From: RGIG5952 sp045603485
Lineage (GTDB): Bacteria; Verrucomicrobiota; Kiritimatiellia; RFP12; JAAYLN01
Reading direction: 5' to 3'
Length of the DNA: 64,000 nucleotides
NCBI GenBank assembly: GCA_045603485.1
Contig: JAZUMF010000105.1
Coordinates: 1-64,000, forward strand
Positions 23,523 to 31,824 of the stretch are shown here, one piece after another (within the stretch, counting starts at the first letter, position 1; each line of letters opens with the position of its first letter). Made by a program: the position numbers and the translations under genes. The notes under the pieces were generated by a model, which saw only the letters and a program-made list of their open reading frames with translations, ran no database searches and was not told the origin of the DNA.

Positions 23523-24875
23523 ATGAAACTCAATCTTAACTTTGACAATGTTATTGGAAAAATCAAGCCTATGCATGCCGTCGGGCAGCCTCCCTTTACC
23601 GGGGGATTCCAGTCTTTGAATTTTAAACCGATACAGATATTGAAGGATGCCCATGTCCCATATTCTAGGCTTCACGATGTTGGCGGTGCCTTTGGAGGAA
23701 ATCGTTTCGTTGACATACCAAATATCTTTAGGGATTTTGATGCCGATGAAAACGACCCTGCATCTTATGATTTTGCATTTACCGATGTCCTTATCAAGGC
23801 GATGATGGAATATGATGTACCGCCATATTTCAGATTGGGCGTTACTATTGAAAATCAAAGCTTTGTTAGGGCTTACCGTATCCACCCTCCAAAGGATTAT
23901 GGCAAGTGGGCAAGAATTTGCGAGCACATTGTCCGCCACTATAATGAGGGATGGGCTGACGGCTTCCACTTTGGAATTAAGTATTGGGAGATTTGGAATG
24001 AGCCTGAGAATCGTGAAATTCCAAAATTAAATCAATTGTGGACTGGTACCGCCGAGCAGTATTATGAGCTTTACGATGTTGCCGCCAAGCATTTGAAGAA
24101 TTGCTTTGGCGACAAGATTAAGGTCGGCGGATATGGCGCTTGCGGTTTCTATGGCATATTCGGCGACCCTGAGAAGTATGGCCTTAATGTCGAGAGGAGA
24201 ACCGAGGAGCGTTACAATAGCGCCAAGGAGGACTATCGTATAAACTTCTTCTTGGGCTTCATGGAATATCTAAAGGCGCACAACACTCCGATCGACTTTT
24301 TCTCATGGCATACATACGGCACAATTGATGTTATCTTGGTTGAGGCTGATTTTGTTGATAACACCTTGAATAAATATGGTTTTGGGAATATTGAGACACA
24401 TCTTAACGAGTGGAACCTATCCCACGACCGCAATAAGAATAAGGGCACATCATTTGCGTCATCAAATGTAATGGCGACTATGATCGGTATGCAGTACAAG
24501 AAGACCGACATGCTGATGTATTATGATTCACGATTCGCCGCAATCAGCGCTTACGCTGGCTTGTACGATGTTACAACGCTTGAGCCCTCCTGCGTTTATT
24601 ATTCACTTAAAGCCTTTGGCGAGTTATATACCTTGGAAAACCAGGTTGAATGCGCTCTTGGCAAGGATGGGGTATTCGCCGTTGCCGCTAAAAACGGCGA
24701 CAAGGAGATGGTAATCCTATCAAATCTTGAGGATGACATCGTCATTGAAACCGAGCTTTCCCAAGATTTCAGCGCATACTTGATTGATAAGGACAACTTT
24801 ATCGTCAAGACCGATTTAAATCCTAAGGAATTCACTCTTAGGAAGAATGATGTCATTGTCTTGAAGAACTACTAA
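23523..24875 (+). CDS. Glycoside hydrolase, GH39-like (beta-xylosidase type)
   Basis: This 450-residue (beta/alpha)8 hydrolase of clan GH-A has no signal peptide, so it is probably cytoplasmic and acts on imported oligosaccharides. Motifs include the early SRLHDVGGAFGG, the acid/base Glu160 in KYWEIWNEPEN, and the likely nucleophile Glu296 in ETHLNEWN; a small beta domain forms the C terminus. GH39 includes beta-xylosidases and alpha-L-iduronidases; the substrate here is not certain. It is followed 16 bp later by a DUF4886 esterase and probably forms a two-gene unit. Confidence 0.78.
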   Translation: MKLNLNFDNVIGKIKPMHAVGQPPFTGGFQSLNFKPIQILKDAHVPYSRLHDVGGAFGGNRFVDIPNIFRDFDADENDPASYDFAFTDVLIKAMMEYDVPPYFRLGVTIENQSFVRAYRIHPPKDYGKWARICEHIVRHYNEGWADGFHFGIKYWEIWNEPENREIPKLNQLWTGTAEQYYELYDVAAKHLKNCFGDKIKVGGYGACGFYGIFGDPEKYGLNVERRTEERYNSAKEDYRINFFLGFMEYLKAHNTPIDFFSWHTYGTIDVILVEADFVDNTLNKYGFGNIETHLNEWNLSHDRNKNKGTSFASSNVMATMIGMQYKKTDMLMYYDSRFAAISAYAGLYDVTTLEPSCVYYSLKAFGELYTLENQVECALGKDGVFAVAAKNGDKEMVILSNLEDDIVIETELSQDFSAYLIDKDNFIVKTDLNPKEFTLRKNDVIVLKNY

Positions 24876-24891
24876 TCAATAGGATTGTAAG

Positions 24892-25821
24892 ATGCACTCA
24901 ATACTAAGGTTTATAGCAGTCATCGTGCTGTCCGCGTTTGCTTTTATAGCTTCTGCGGCTCAAAAGAACGACGAAGCGCTCAAGGTTCTTGCAATCGGGA
25001 ACTCATTCTCTGTTTGCGTTCTTAAGGAGATGCCGAAGATTGCGACCGACCTTGGATGCAAGCTTGACTTTTGCTCAATGTATATCGGCGGTTGCACACT
25101 TGGCAAGCATGCCGGTAATTTGAATAAGACAAATGCCTCGCCTTATTCGATTACATGGAGCTATGTTTCATGTGAACATGGCTCTGAGCCTTTCAAGGAT
25201 GCCTTGACCGAAGCAAATGGGAAATATTACAGCAATATTGTGAAGATGCTCAAGGCTGACAAGTGGAATGTTGTCACGATTCAGCAAGGCAGCCATCAAA
25301 GTTGGAGGCCTGGCAGCTACGAGCCCCACGGTACAATGCTTATCAACGCAATCAAAAAGCACGCGCCTCAGGCAAAGATATATGTTCAGCAGACCTGGTC
25401 CTATACCCCTTGGGATAACCGCCTTAAAAAATGGGGTATAGATCAGAATCAAATGTTTGATGGTATCGAAAAGGCTTACGGGGAGTTCGCAAAATCCCAT
25501 GGTCTTGACTTGATTCTAACGGGCAAGGCTATTCAGCTTTTCCGGAAGGAATTGCCTGTCAAATATACCGAAAACTCAAATGCTGACGATGTCGTCGGCG
25601 TGAACAAATTCAAGAAATTTGAAAATGGCAAGTATTGGATTAGTGGCGATCCCTTTCACCTCAACAAGAAGGGTGTCTACTTCCAAGCTCTGGTTTGGAC
25701 AGCAAAGCTTTTTGGTGCGGATGTCACCAAATGCAACTATGTTCCAGAACACCTTAAAAAGACGCCAGAAACTGTTGAGCTGATGAAGAAAATCGCTTGC
25801 GAAGTTGCAAAGCAAAAGTAG
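24892..25821 (+). CDS. Exported DUF4886/SGNH-type hydrolase
   Basis: This 309-residue protein has a signal peptide (about 1-22, cleavage near ASA-AQ), so it is exported. Block I of the SGNH fold is KVLAIGNSFS with catalytic Ser38, a GG in IGGCTLGKH fits block II, TIQQGSHQSW block III, and DPFHLN near residue 257 carries the catalytic Asp-His pair. DUF4886 proteins are common in glycan-utilisation loci and are predicted carbohydrate esterases. Its neighbour GH39-like enzyme lacks a signal peptide, so the two would act on different sides of the membrane. Confidence 0.8.
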   Translation: MHSILRFIAVIVLSAFAFIASAAQKNDEALKVLAIGNSFSVCVLKEMPKIATDLGCKLDFCSMYIGGCTLGKHAGNLNKTNASPYSITWSYVSCEHGSEPFKDALTEANGKYYSNIVKMLKADKWNVVTIQQGSHQSWRPGSYEPHGTMLINAIKKHAPQAKIYVQQTWSYTPWDNRLKKWGIDQNQMFDGIEKAYGEFAKSHGLDLILTGKAIQLFRKELPVKYTENSNADDVVGVNKFKKFENGKYWISGDPFHLNKKGVYFQALVWTAKLFGADVTKCNYVPEHLKKTPETVELMKKIACEVAKQK

Positions 25822-25878
25822 TTCCTGAAAGGTCAAAATACCATTTCCAGAGGAATTTCTTCTTCCTGCTCTTTAGAA

Positions 25879-25920
25879 AACCGCTTTTCGTAATCTGTTA
25901 TTCAATTACGAAGAGCGGTT
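25879..25920 (-). terminator. Hairpin terminator overlapping the oadA-like stop
   Basis: AACCGCTTTTCGTAAT (25879-25894) pairs with ATTACGAAGAGCGGTT (25905-25920) over 16 bp with a single G-T wobble and a 10-nt loop. On the minus strand TTTTC follows. The 5' arm lies within the last codons of the biotin-domain gene. It could also stop transcription from the convergent DUF4886 gene. Confidence 0.7.
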
Positions 25921-27586
25921 GTCCTTTAGATACCGAAGCACCTTGCTCTACGAGGAACTTTACGACCTTGCAATCGCGAGGAACCGACACATTATTGAGC
26001 AGCTTCATAGCCTCGACCGCGCAAACAGTATCGCCTTCTTTGCAAGTGGCTCCCTCTTCAATCCAGTTTGGCTTATCATTTGCCGGGCGGCGATAGAAGG
26101 TTCCAGCGAGAGGCGAGCAGACGGTATTTTCGTCTGTGGCTGGTTGAGAGGCTGGCTCTTGAACGGCAGGTTTCTCTGCGATGGTTGCGGACTGGCTCTG
26201 CCGGCGCATCTCCAAATCTGCCGGGATTGGAGCTCGAGATGCTTTCGGTGCTGCACGCCATTTGAAATAATCCAACGCGACCTCGGGGAAGAGACAGTAT
26301 GAAAGGATGTCTTCTTCTGCCTTGATATACTTTGAATCAAGCGCAGCCGCTGCCAAGGGCAAGCCCGGCTCAAGAGAATCTGCCGGGCGGCGATCTATGC
26401 GCTTGCCGTCTGGCAAAATCTTTTCAACGACTTCCGCTTTGACAGGCGCTGGCGAGCGGCCATACAAGCCGCGCACATAATTGCGCGTCTCTTCGGTCAC
26501 CATACCATAACGCTCGCCCTTGAGAACATTGAGAACGGCCTGAATTCCGATAATCTGGCTCGTAGGCGTGACGAGCGGAGGATAGCCCATATCTTCGCGG
26601 ACGCGGGGAAGCTCTTCAAGAACTTCATCTAGACGGTCAAGAGCATTCTGCCCCTGAAGCTGAGAGCGAAGGTTTGAAATCATTCCACCCGGAATATGGT
26701 GAATCAGGACACCGGCATCGACAAAATCGGGAGATGCGCTTGCAGGCTCGCGAAGAGGACGGAGCTTTTTGAAATGAAGGGATATTTTGCGAATGGCATC
26801 CAAATCAAGTCCCGTATCAAAGCCTGATGACTTGAGAATAGCGTCCATTGTCTCGACCGGTGGCTGACTTGAGACACCTGAAAGAGACGAGACGGAGCAA
26901 TCTACCGCACCGGCACCGGCTTCAGCCGCTGCAAGATATGCCGCAACTGCCATGCCGCTTGTCATGTGAGAGTGGACCTGCAGCGGAATAGAGACCTTTG
27001 CTGAAATTGCCTTGACGAGACGAGAGGCTTCGGCTGGGGTCAGAATTCCAGCCATATCCTTGATACAGATTGAATCGGCTCCAAGCTGCTCGAGCTCGCC
27101 CGCCAAACGAACATACATTTCTTCAGTATGAACTGGGCTAAAGGTATAACTTAGCGTTCCTTGGGCATGGGCGCCGACAGACTTTACCGTCTTGATCGCA
27201 CACTCGAGGTTACGGGTGTCATTAAGGGCGTCAAAGATACGGAAAATATCAATACCGTTCTTTGCCGCAAGCTCAATGAAGCGACGAAGAACATCATCGG
27301 GGTAATTTTTATAGCCGAGGATATTCTGACCACGAAGAAGCATTTGCAAGGGCGTCTTCGCATGAGACTTAATGAGGCGTAGGCGCTCCCATGGGTCTTC
27401 ACGCAAAAAGCGTAGGCAGACATCAAAGGTTGCTCCGCCCCAGCACTCTAGCGAATAGTATCCTGCCGTATCAACGGTATCGACTATCGACAAGATATCC
27501 TCTGTGCGCATACGGGTTGCCCAAAGTGACTGATGCGCATCGCGAAGAGTTGTATCGGTAATTCTGATTAAAGGCTTATTCTTCAT
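25898..27586 (-). CDS. OadA-type pyruvate/oxaloacetate carboxyltransferase fused to an AccB-type biotin domain
   Basis: The 562-residue protein has a DRE-TIM carboxyltransferase domain (about 1-300): RITDTTLRDAHQS, metal ligands in HSHMTSG, and the carboxylated-Lys motif CIKDMAG. The conserved PYC/OADA helical domain follows (about 310-440), then a Pro/Ala linker, then a biotinyl domain (489-562) with biotinylated Lys528 in VEAMKLLNN. That last domain has the AccB-specific thumb (SPLAGTFYRRPANDKPNW), unlike usual OadA or pyruvate carboxylase carriers. No biotin carboxylase, OadB or OadG lies nearby. It is 15 bp downstream of the AccD-AccA fusion. I infer a carboxyl shuttle between oxaloacetate and acetyl-CoA. 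Confidence 0.85.
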   Translation of the reverse strand: MKNKPLIRITDTTLRDAHQSLWATRMRTEDILSIVDTVDTAGYYSLECWGGATFDVCLRFLREDPWERLRLIKSHAKTPLQMLLRGQNILGYKNYPDDVLRRFIELAAKNGIDIFRIFDALNDTRNLECAIKTVKSVGAHAQGTLSYTFSPVHTEEMYVRLAGELEQLGADSICIKDMAGILTPAEASRLVKAISAKVSIPLQVHSHMTSGMAVAAYLAAAEAGAGAVDCSVSSLSGVSSQPPVETMDAILKSSGFDTGLDLDAIRKISLHFKKLRPLREPASASPDFVDAGVLIHHIPGGMISNLRSQLQGQNALDRLDEVLEELPRVREDMGYPPLVTPTSQIIGIQAVLNVLKGERYGMVTEETRNYVRGLYGRSPAPVKAEVVEKILPDGKRIDRRPADSLEPGLPLAAAALDSKYIKAEEDILSYCLFPEVALDYFKWRAAPKASRAPIPADLEMRRQSQSATIAEKPAVQEPASQPATDENTVCSPLAGTFYRRPANDKPNWIEEGATCKEGDTVCAVEAMKLLNNVSVPRDCKVVKFLVEQGASVSKGQPLFVIE

Positions 27587-27601
27587 CGGAGACCTCTCTG
27601 A

Positions 27602-29278
27602 CTACTGGAATTGGCGACCCATCTCAACAAACTTTGCATATCTGCGAGCGACAAGCTCTTCGGCTTCAAGCTGCTCGAGCTCGCCAAGCGCGCCTGAAAC
27701 AGCACTGCGTAAGAACTCTGCGGCTCCCTTTGGATCTGCCTGTGCGCCACCTTGTGGCTCTGGAACGATACCGTCTATCATACCGAGCTTGAGGAGCTCA
27801 GGGGCTGTAACCTTGAGTGCCTTTGCGGCCTCGGGAGCCTTCTTGCCATCCTTCCAAAGAATTGCAGCGCAGCCCTCGGGAGAGATTACCGAGTAAACGG
27901 CATTCTCAAGCATCAGGACGCGATCACCCTCAGCAATACCGATAGCGCCACCGCTACCGCCCTCACCCGTCACAACGGCGATAAATGGCGTACGGAGGCG
28001 TGCCATTACACACAGGTTACGACCAATAGCCTCGGCCTGACCGCGCGCCTCGGCCTCAAGGCCTGGATAAGCTCCCGCCGTATCGACCAAGCTGACAACC
28101 GGCAATCCCCATGCTTCCGCAAGCTTCATAAGGCGCATTGCCTTGCGGTAGCCCTCTGGATTAGCCATACCAAAATTGCAATCGATATTTTCTTCAGCAT
28201 TGCGACCCTTTTGGTGGCCGATTAACATAACCTTATAGCCGCCAATCTCGGCAAGTCCGCCAATCAATGCCCTATCATCGCGGCATTGACGGTCGCCGTG
28301 CAGTTCAACAAATGAATCAAAGGCATTTGCGATATAGTCGCGGATAGTGGGGCGAGCGGGATCGCGGGCAAATTGAACCGTCTTCCATGGGTCTGCAGCC
28401 TCCCACGCATCCTTGCTAGGCAAAGGCGCAATAGCCGTCGGCTTCTGATTGGGATGGGCAAACGACAAAACATTCGCGAGCCAATCGCGAAGCTCACTGC
28501 GGCGAACAATCGCATCGATAAAACCGTGCTCAAGCATATATTCAGCCGTCTGGAAATCATCGGGCAATGCCTGTTTAATCGTATTCTCAATCACACGGCG
28601 ACCGGCAAAGCCCACAAGCGCACGAGGCTCGGCGACGACGATATCGGCAGTCAGCGCAAAGGAAGCCGAGACTCCACCAGTCGTAGGGTCGGTCAAAACA
28701 GAAATATAAGGAAGCCCCATCTCTTGCAAGCGGGCGATAGCGGCACAAGTACGAGCCATCTGCATCAAGGAAACCACGCCCTCCTGCATACGGGCTCCAC
28801 CTGACGCGCAAAAGATAACCAAAGGCAAATGCTCGGCAATGGCTCGCTCGGCGGCAAGAACAATCTTCTCTCCTGCGCCGCTGCTGAGAGAGCCGCCAAA
28901 AAAGCGGAAGTCCATTACGCAGACAACGCATTTACTTCCCTTAATCGTCGCCACACCGGATAAAACCGATTCCTTCAGGCCGGTTTTAGCTGCTGTAGCC
29001 ATTGCCTTATCACGGTAACTACCGCTGGCATCAGCAAAATTCAAAGGATCTGAAATGGAGATATCGCTGTCAATCTCAATGAAACCATCCTCATCGACAA
29101 GCTGGGCAATGCGGGCGCGGCATGAAAGCCTTGCAGGGGCTCCGCATTGTGGGCAGACATCGACACCTTTTGGAAATTGTTCACGGGGATAATGCCTGTT
29201 ACACTTCGGGCAGACAGCCCAAAGCTCATTTGCGTCTCTTAGATTCAAGATACGCTCTGAATTATCAACCCAAGCCAT
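27602..29278 (-). CDS. accDA: Acetyl-CoA carboxylase carboxyltransferase, AccD-AccA fusion
   Basis: A single 558-residue chain contains both halves of the carboxyltransferase that moves CO2 from biotin to acetyl-CoA to give malonyl-CoA. The beta half (about 1-285) starts with a zinc ribbon (Cys23, 26, 42, 45: CPKC...CPQC) and has FCASGGARMQEG and LTDPTTGGVSASFA. The alpha half (about 290-558) has RPTIRDYI, ELHGDR, GHQKGRN, GMANPEGYRKA, DTAGAYPG and GEGGSGGA. In most bacteria accA and accD are separate. No accB or accC adjoins it except the AccB-type domain on the next protein. folE lies 24 bp upstream. Confidence 0.93.
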   Translation of the reverse strand: MAWVDNSERILNLRDANELWAVCPKCNRHYPREQFPKGVDVCPQCGAPARLSCRARIAQLVDEDGFIEIDSDISISDPLNFADASGSYRDKAMATAAKTGLKESVLSGVATIKGSKCVVCVMDFRFFGGSLSSGAGEKIVLAAERAIAEHLPLVIFCASGGARMQEGVVSLMQMARTCAAIARLQEMGLPYISVLTDPTTGGVSASFALTADIVVAEPRALVGFAGRRVIENTIKQALPDDFQTAEYMLEHGFIDAIVRRSELRDWLANVLSFAHPNQKPTAIAPLPSKDAWEAADPWKTVQFARDPARPTIRDYIANAFDSFVELHGDRQCRDDRALIGGLAEIGGYKVMLIGHQKGRNAEENIDCNFGMANPEGYRKAMRLMKLAEAWGLPVVSLVDTAGAYPGLEAEARGQAEAIGRNLCVMARLRTPFIAVVTGEGGSGGAIGIAEGDRVLMLENAVYSVISPEGCAAILWKDGKKAPEAAKALKVTAPELLKLGMIDGIVPEPQGGAQADPKGAAEFLRSAVSGALGELEQLEAEELVARRYAKFVEMGRQFQ

Positions 29279-29302
29279 AAAATACCTCCACTGGCGGAAT
29301 AG

Positions 29303-29863
29303 TTACTTTACAAGGTTCATGAATTCTGCTCGCGTTGCAGCATTTCGCCTAAACGAGCCAAGGACTGCCGAAGTTGTCATAACGGAATTCTGCTTCTCGA
29401 CACCGCGCATCATCATACAAAGGTGACGGCACTCCATGACGACGCCGACACCTTGAGCGTCAACCGCCTTCTGAATCTCCTCAGCAATCTGCTGAGTCAT
29501 TCTCTCCTGAATCTGAAGCCGGCGGGCATAGACCTCCATAATCCTAGCCAGCTTTGAAACTCCCAAGACCTTGCCGTTTGAGACATAGCCGATATGGCAA
29601 CGGCCGTAAAAAGGGAGCAAATGGTGCTCGCAAAGACTATAAACCTCAATATCACGAACTATCACCATATCATTTGAGGTCGTCGTGAAAATTGCCCCAT
29701 TCACCTCTTTCGCTATATTCTTTCTATAGCCTGAGGTTAAAAATTCGTATGCTTTCGCTACGCGTGATGGGGTCTTAATCAAGCCCTCGCGATTGGGATC
29801 CTCGCCCAACTCTATTAAGAGCTCTCTTACAAGCTCTTCAATCCTTTTATGGTTAACTTTCAT
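29303..29863 (-). CDS. folE: GTP cyclohydrolase I
   Basis: This enzyme converts GTP to 7,8-dihydroneopterin triphosphate, the first step of folate (and pterin/queuosine) synthesis. The 186-residue protein has the zinc ligands in SLCEHHLLPFYGRCHIGY and ECRHLCM, the GLSKLARI-type segment (GVSKLARIMEVYARRLQIQERMT), and the FLTSGYRKN region. Length is normal. A consensus-like promoter ends 7 nt before the ATG and no Shine-Dalgarno is present, so the mRNA is likely leaderless. It heads the operon with the two carboxyltransferase genes. Confidence 0.97.
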   Translation of the reverse strand: MKVNHKRIEELVRELLIELGEDPNREGLIKTPSRVAKAYEFLTSGYRKNIAKEVNGAIFTTTSNDMVIVRDIEVYSLCEHHLLPFYGRCHIGYVSNGKVLGVSKLARIMEVYARRLQIQERMTQQIAEEIQKAVDAQGVGVVMECRHLCMMMRGVEKQNSVMTTSAVLGSFRRNAATRAEFMNLVK

Positions 29864-29870
29864 CTATACT

Positions 29871-29899
29871 ATTTTACCAATAAAACGGCATTGTGGCAA
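29871..29899 (-). promoter_or_regulatory. Predicted leaderless promoter of folE
   Basis: On the minus strand TTGCCA (29894-29899) and TAAAAT (29871-29876) are 17 bp apart, and the -10 ends 7 nt before the folE ATG. The predicted transcript starts within a base or so of the ATG. Confidence 0.55.
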
Positions 29900-30023
29900 A
29901 CGCTGCATCGCAATCCGCCCTTATCATGACCTCGGCAAGTGCATTTAACTTCACCTTACCCCTAACCGTTGCGACGATTTTGGGCTAGGAGCAAAACGAT
30001 TTTTCCCCTTACTCGATTCCGCG

Positions 30024-31760
30024 TCAGGGGATTGCTACTGTCGCATGGGGTGGAATCGTTATTTTATTTCCGTTGACAAGGCCATAGACAGTAGTTGCTG
30101 TCGGATTGGTGACAAAATCCTTCTTCAGACTCCACCTTAGCTTTCGAGATGCCGTTATGTAGTCGTATATCGCGATATTGGTTGTGTACCAGATGTCGTC
30201 GTGGCCGGCCATTGCAGCACAAAATTCCTCAATGACATTCCAGTTTCTCCTCCCGTCAAACTCAAAGGAATGGCCCCAGATATAGCAGAGCAGAGGCTCA
30301 AGACCGGGCTCTGAATCGAGGAATCGCTTTCCTATCTCTGCGATATTGCCATTGTAATGTGCTGTTGGATGCCAGCTGTAAAAGTCTTTTGGCAAGGCAA
30401 AGATATCAGTCGGTGGCGGCGTGGTGAGGCGCGCATAAGCGACATCAAATGCCGAAAGGATTGTATCAGATTCGGTTGTCTTGGACGACGCGCCGCAAGG
30501 ATAAGCAAACCCCCTGACAGGCTGATTGAGGATACCCTCCAAGGCTTCCTTGTCGCGAGAGATATCTTGAAGAACAACCGGCCAAGGCACGCTTGAATAG
30601 GTTTCGTGCTGGGCTCCATGGAGCGCAATCTCATGGCCCTTATAGAGTGAAGGCAATTCCTCCTGCGTCACATTGCATTGAGGGCGACCTTCGCTGTCGC
30701 GTTGAATATCAGCAGGAATTACCTTTAACCTCCCCTTTGAGTTTACATTAAAGGTGCCGCGCATGCCATACCTGTTAAAGATTTCGACCAGACGGCGATC
30801 TGCCGCATGGGCGTCGTCATATGAAAATGTCAAAGCCTTACGCTTCCAATTTGGATAGGTAAGCGCAAACTCTCCATCCACTTCGGCATGGTCGCCTGTA
30901 TCTATTACAACGGCTTGCTCTGGCTGCTTGGCGCCAATCGTCTTGAGGTCTACGACGGTTCCCGGAGGCAGGATTATCGGTGTATTGTTCTTGGTGCCGT
31001 ATTCATCACCCCAATTTGCGTAAAGGGGAATTGAAGAGCAATTCTCAACAACCGTACCATCAAGTGTGATCTTAACGCTCCGCATTGCCGATATGTAATT
31101 GCACATATCAAGGTTTGTCACATACCAGATATCCTTGTTGTTTGAGAGTATTTGACCGACCTCCTCAATAACACTCCAGTTATCGTCGCGATTAAATTCG
31201 TAGCTGTGGCCAAAAATGTTCAGAAATAGCAACTTACCGCCCCATGCGGTATCGGACAGGAGCTGCTTTGAGAATGCCGCCGAATTTTCTCTATGATGAA
31301 TCGTAGAAAACCAGCGCATAAAATCATTTGGCAGTGTAAAGGATTTAGAGCGTGCGCCCGGGCGGGCATAAAGGAAGCCGGCCTCGCGCATTCCGGAAAC
31401 CGCATAAGGAGAATGATGACCGTAAGGCGATGCAAAGCCAACGACAGGCCTGCCGAGAATATCCTCAAGCTTTGAGCGGCCGTCCTGAAGCTCTCTCTTG
31501 AGCTCTTCCGGCGGCAAATCGTTAAGATGAAGATGACTGAAGCCGTGAGATGCGACCTCGTGCCCCTCATAGAGAGATGCCATTTCCTCTGCCGTTATAA
31601 AGCGTTCGCCGCCAAGGCGTCCAGGCGAAATATTGAAGGTACCCTTGAAATTGTATTTGTTAAAGATGTCAACCAGACGGCGATCCTCTGTCGTTCCATC
31701 GTCATACGAAAATGAGAGGGCCTTTTTACGCCAACCAGGGAAAGTGAAGTAAAGTTCCAT
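30024..31760 (-). CDS. Tandem-domain polysaccharide deacetylase (CE4-like)
   Basis: This protein of about 578 residues has no signal peptide and two homologous NodB-type domains of about 270 residues each. Domain 1 has LSFSYDDGTTEDRR, KGTFN and the metal motif SHGFSH (H-x3-H); domain 2 has LTFSYDDAHAADRR, RGTFN and LHGAQH. Each ends with an IWGHS/IFGHSYEFN motif and a small beta module. The DDG to DDA change in domain 2 may alter catalysis. It probably removes acetyl groups from an oligosaccharide; the substrate is unknown. ATG 31760 fits the first beta strand; a GTG at 31772 would add four residues. It is divergent from the GH95-like gene. Confidence 0.8.
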   Translation of the reverse strand: MELYFTFPGWRKKALSFSYDDGTTEDRRLVDIFNKYNFKGTFNISPGRLGGERFITAEEMASLYEGHEVASHGFSHLHLNDLPPEELKRELQDGRSKLEDILGRPVVGFASPYGHHSPYAVSGMREAGFLYARPGARSKSFTLPNDFMRWFSTIHHRENSAAFSKQLLSDTAWGGKLLFLNIFGHSYEFNRDDNWSVIEEVGQILSNNKDIWYVTNLDMCNYISAMRSVKITLDGTVVENCSSIPLYANWGDEYGTKNNTPIILPPGTVVDLKTIGAKQPEQAVVIDTGDHAEVDGEFALTYPNWKRKALTFSYDDAHAADRRLVEIFNRYGMRGTFNVNSKGRLKVIPADIQRDSEGRPQCNVTQEELPSLYKGHEIALHGAQHETYSSVPWPVVLQDISRDKEALEGILNQPVRGFAYPCGASSKTTESDTILSAFDVAYARLTTPPPTDIFALPKDFYSWHPTAHYNGNIAEIGKRFLDSEPGLEPLLCYIWGHSFEFDGRRNWNVIEEFCAAMAGHDDIWYTTNIAIYDYITASRKLRWSLKKDFVTNPTATTVYGLVNGNKITIPPHATVAIP

Positions 31761-31824
31761 ACAACATCTCACTTGTTAAGTTAATTACACTTTAGGTCAA
31801 TTATATCATAATCTTGAGGATATA

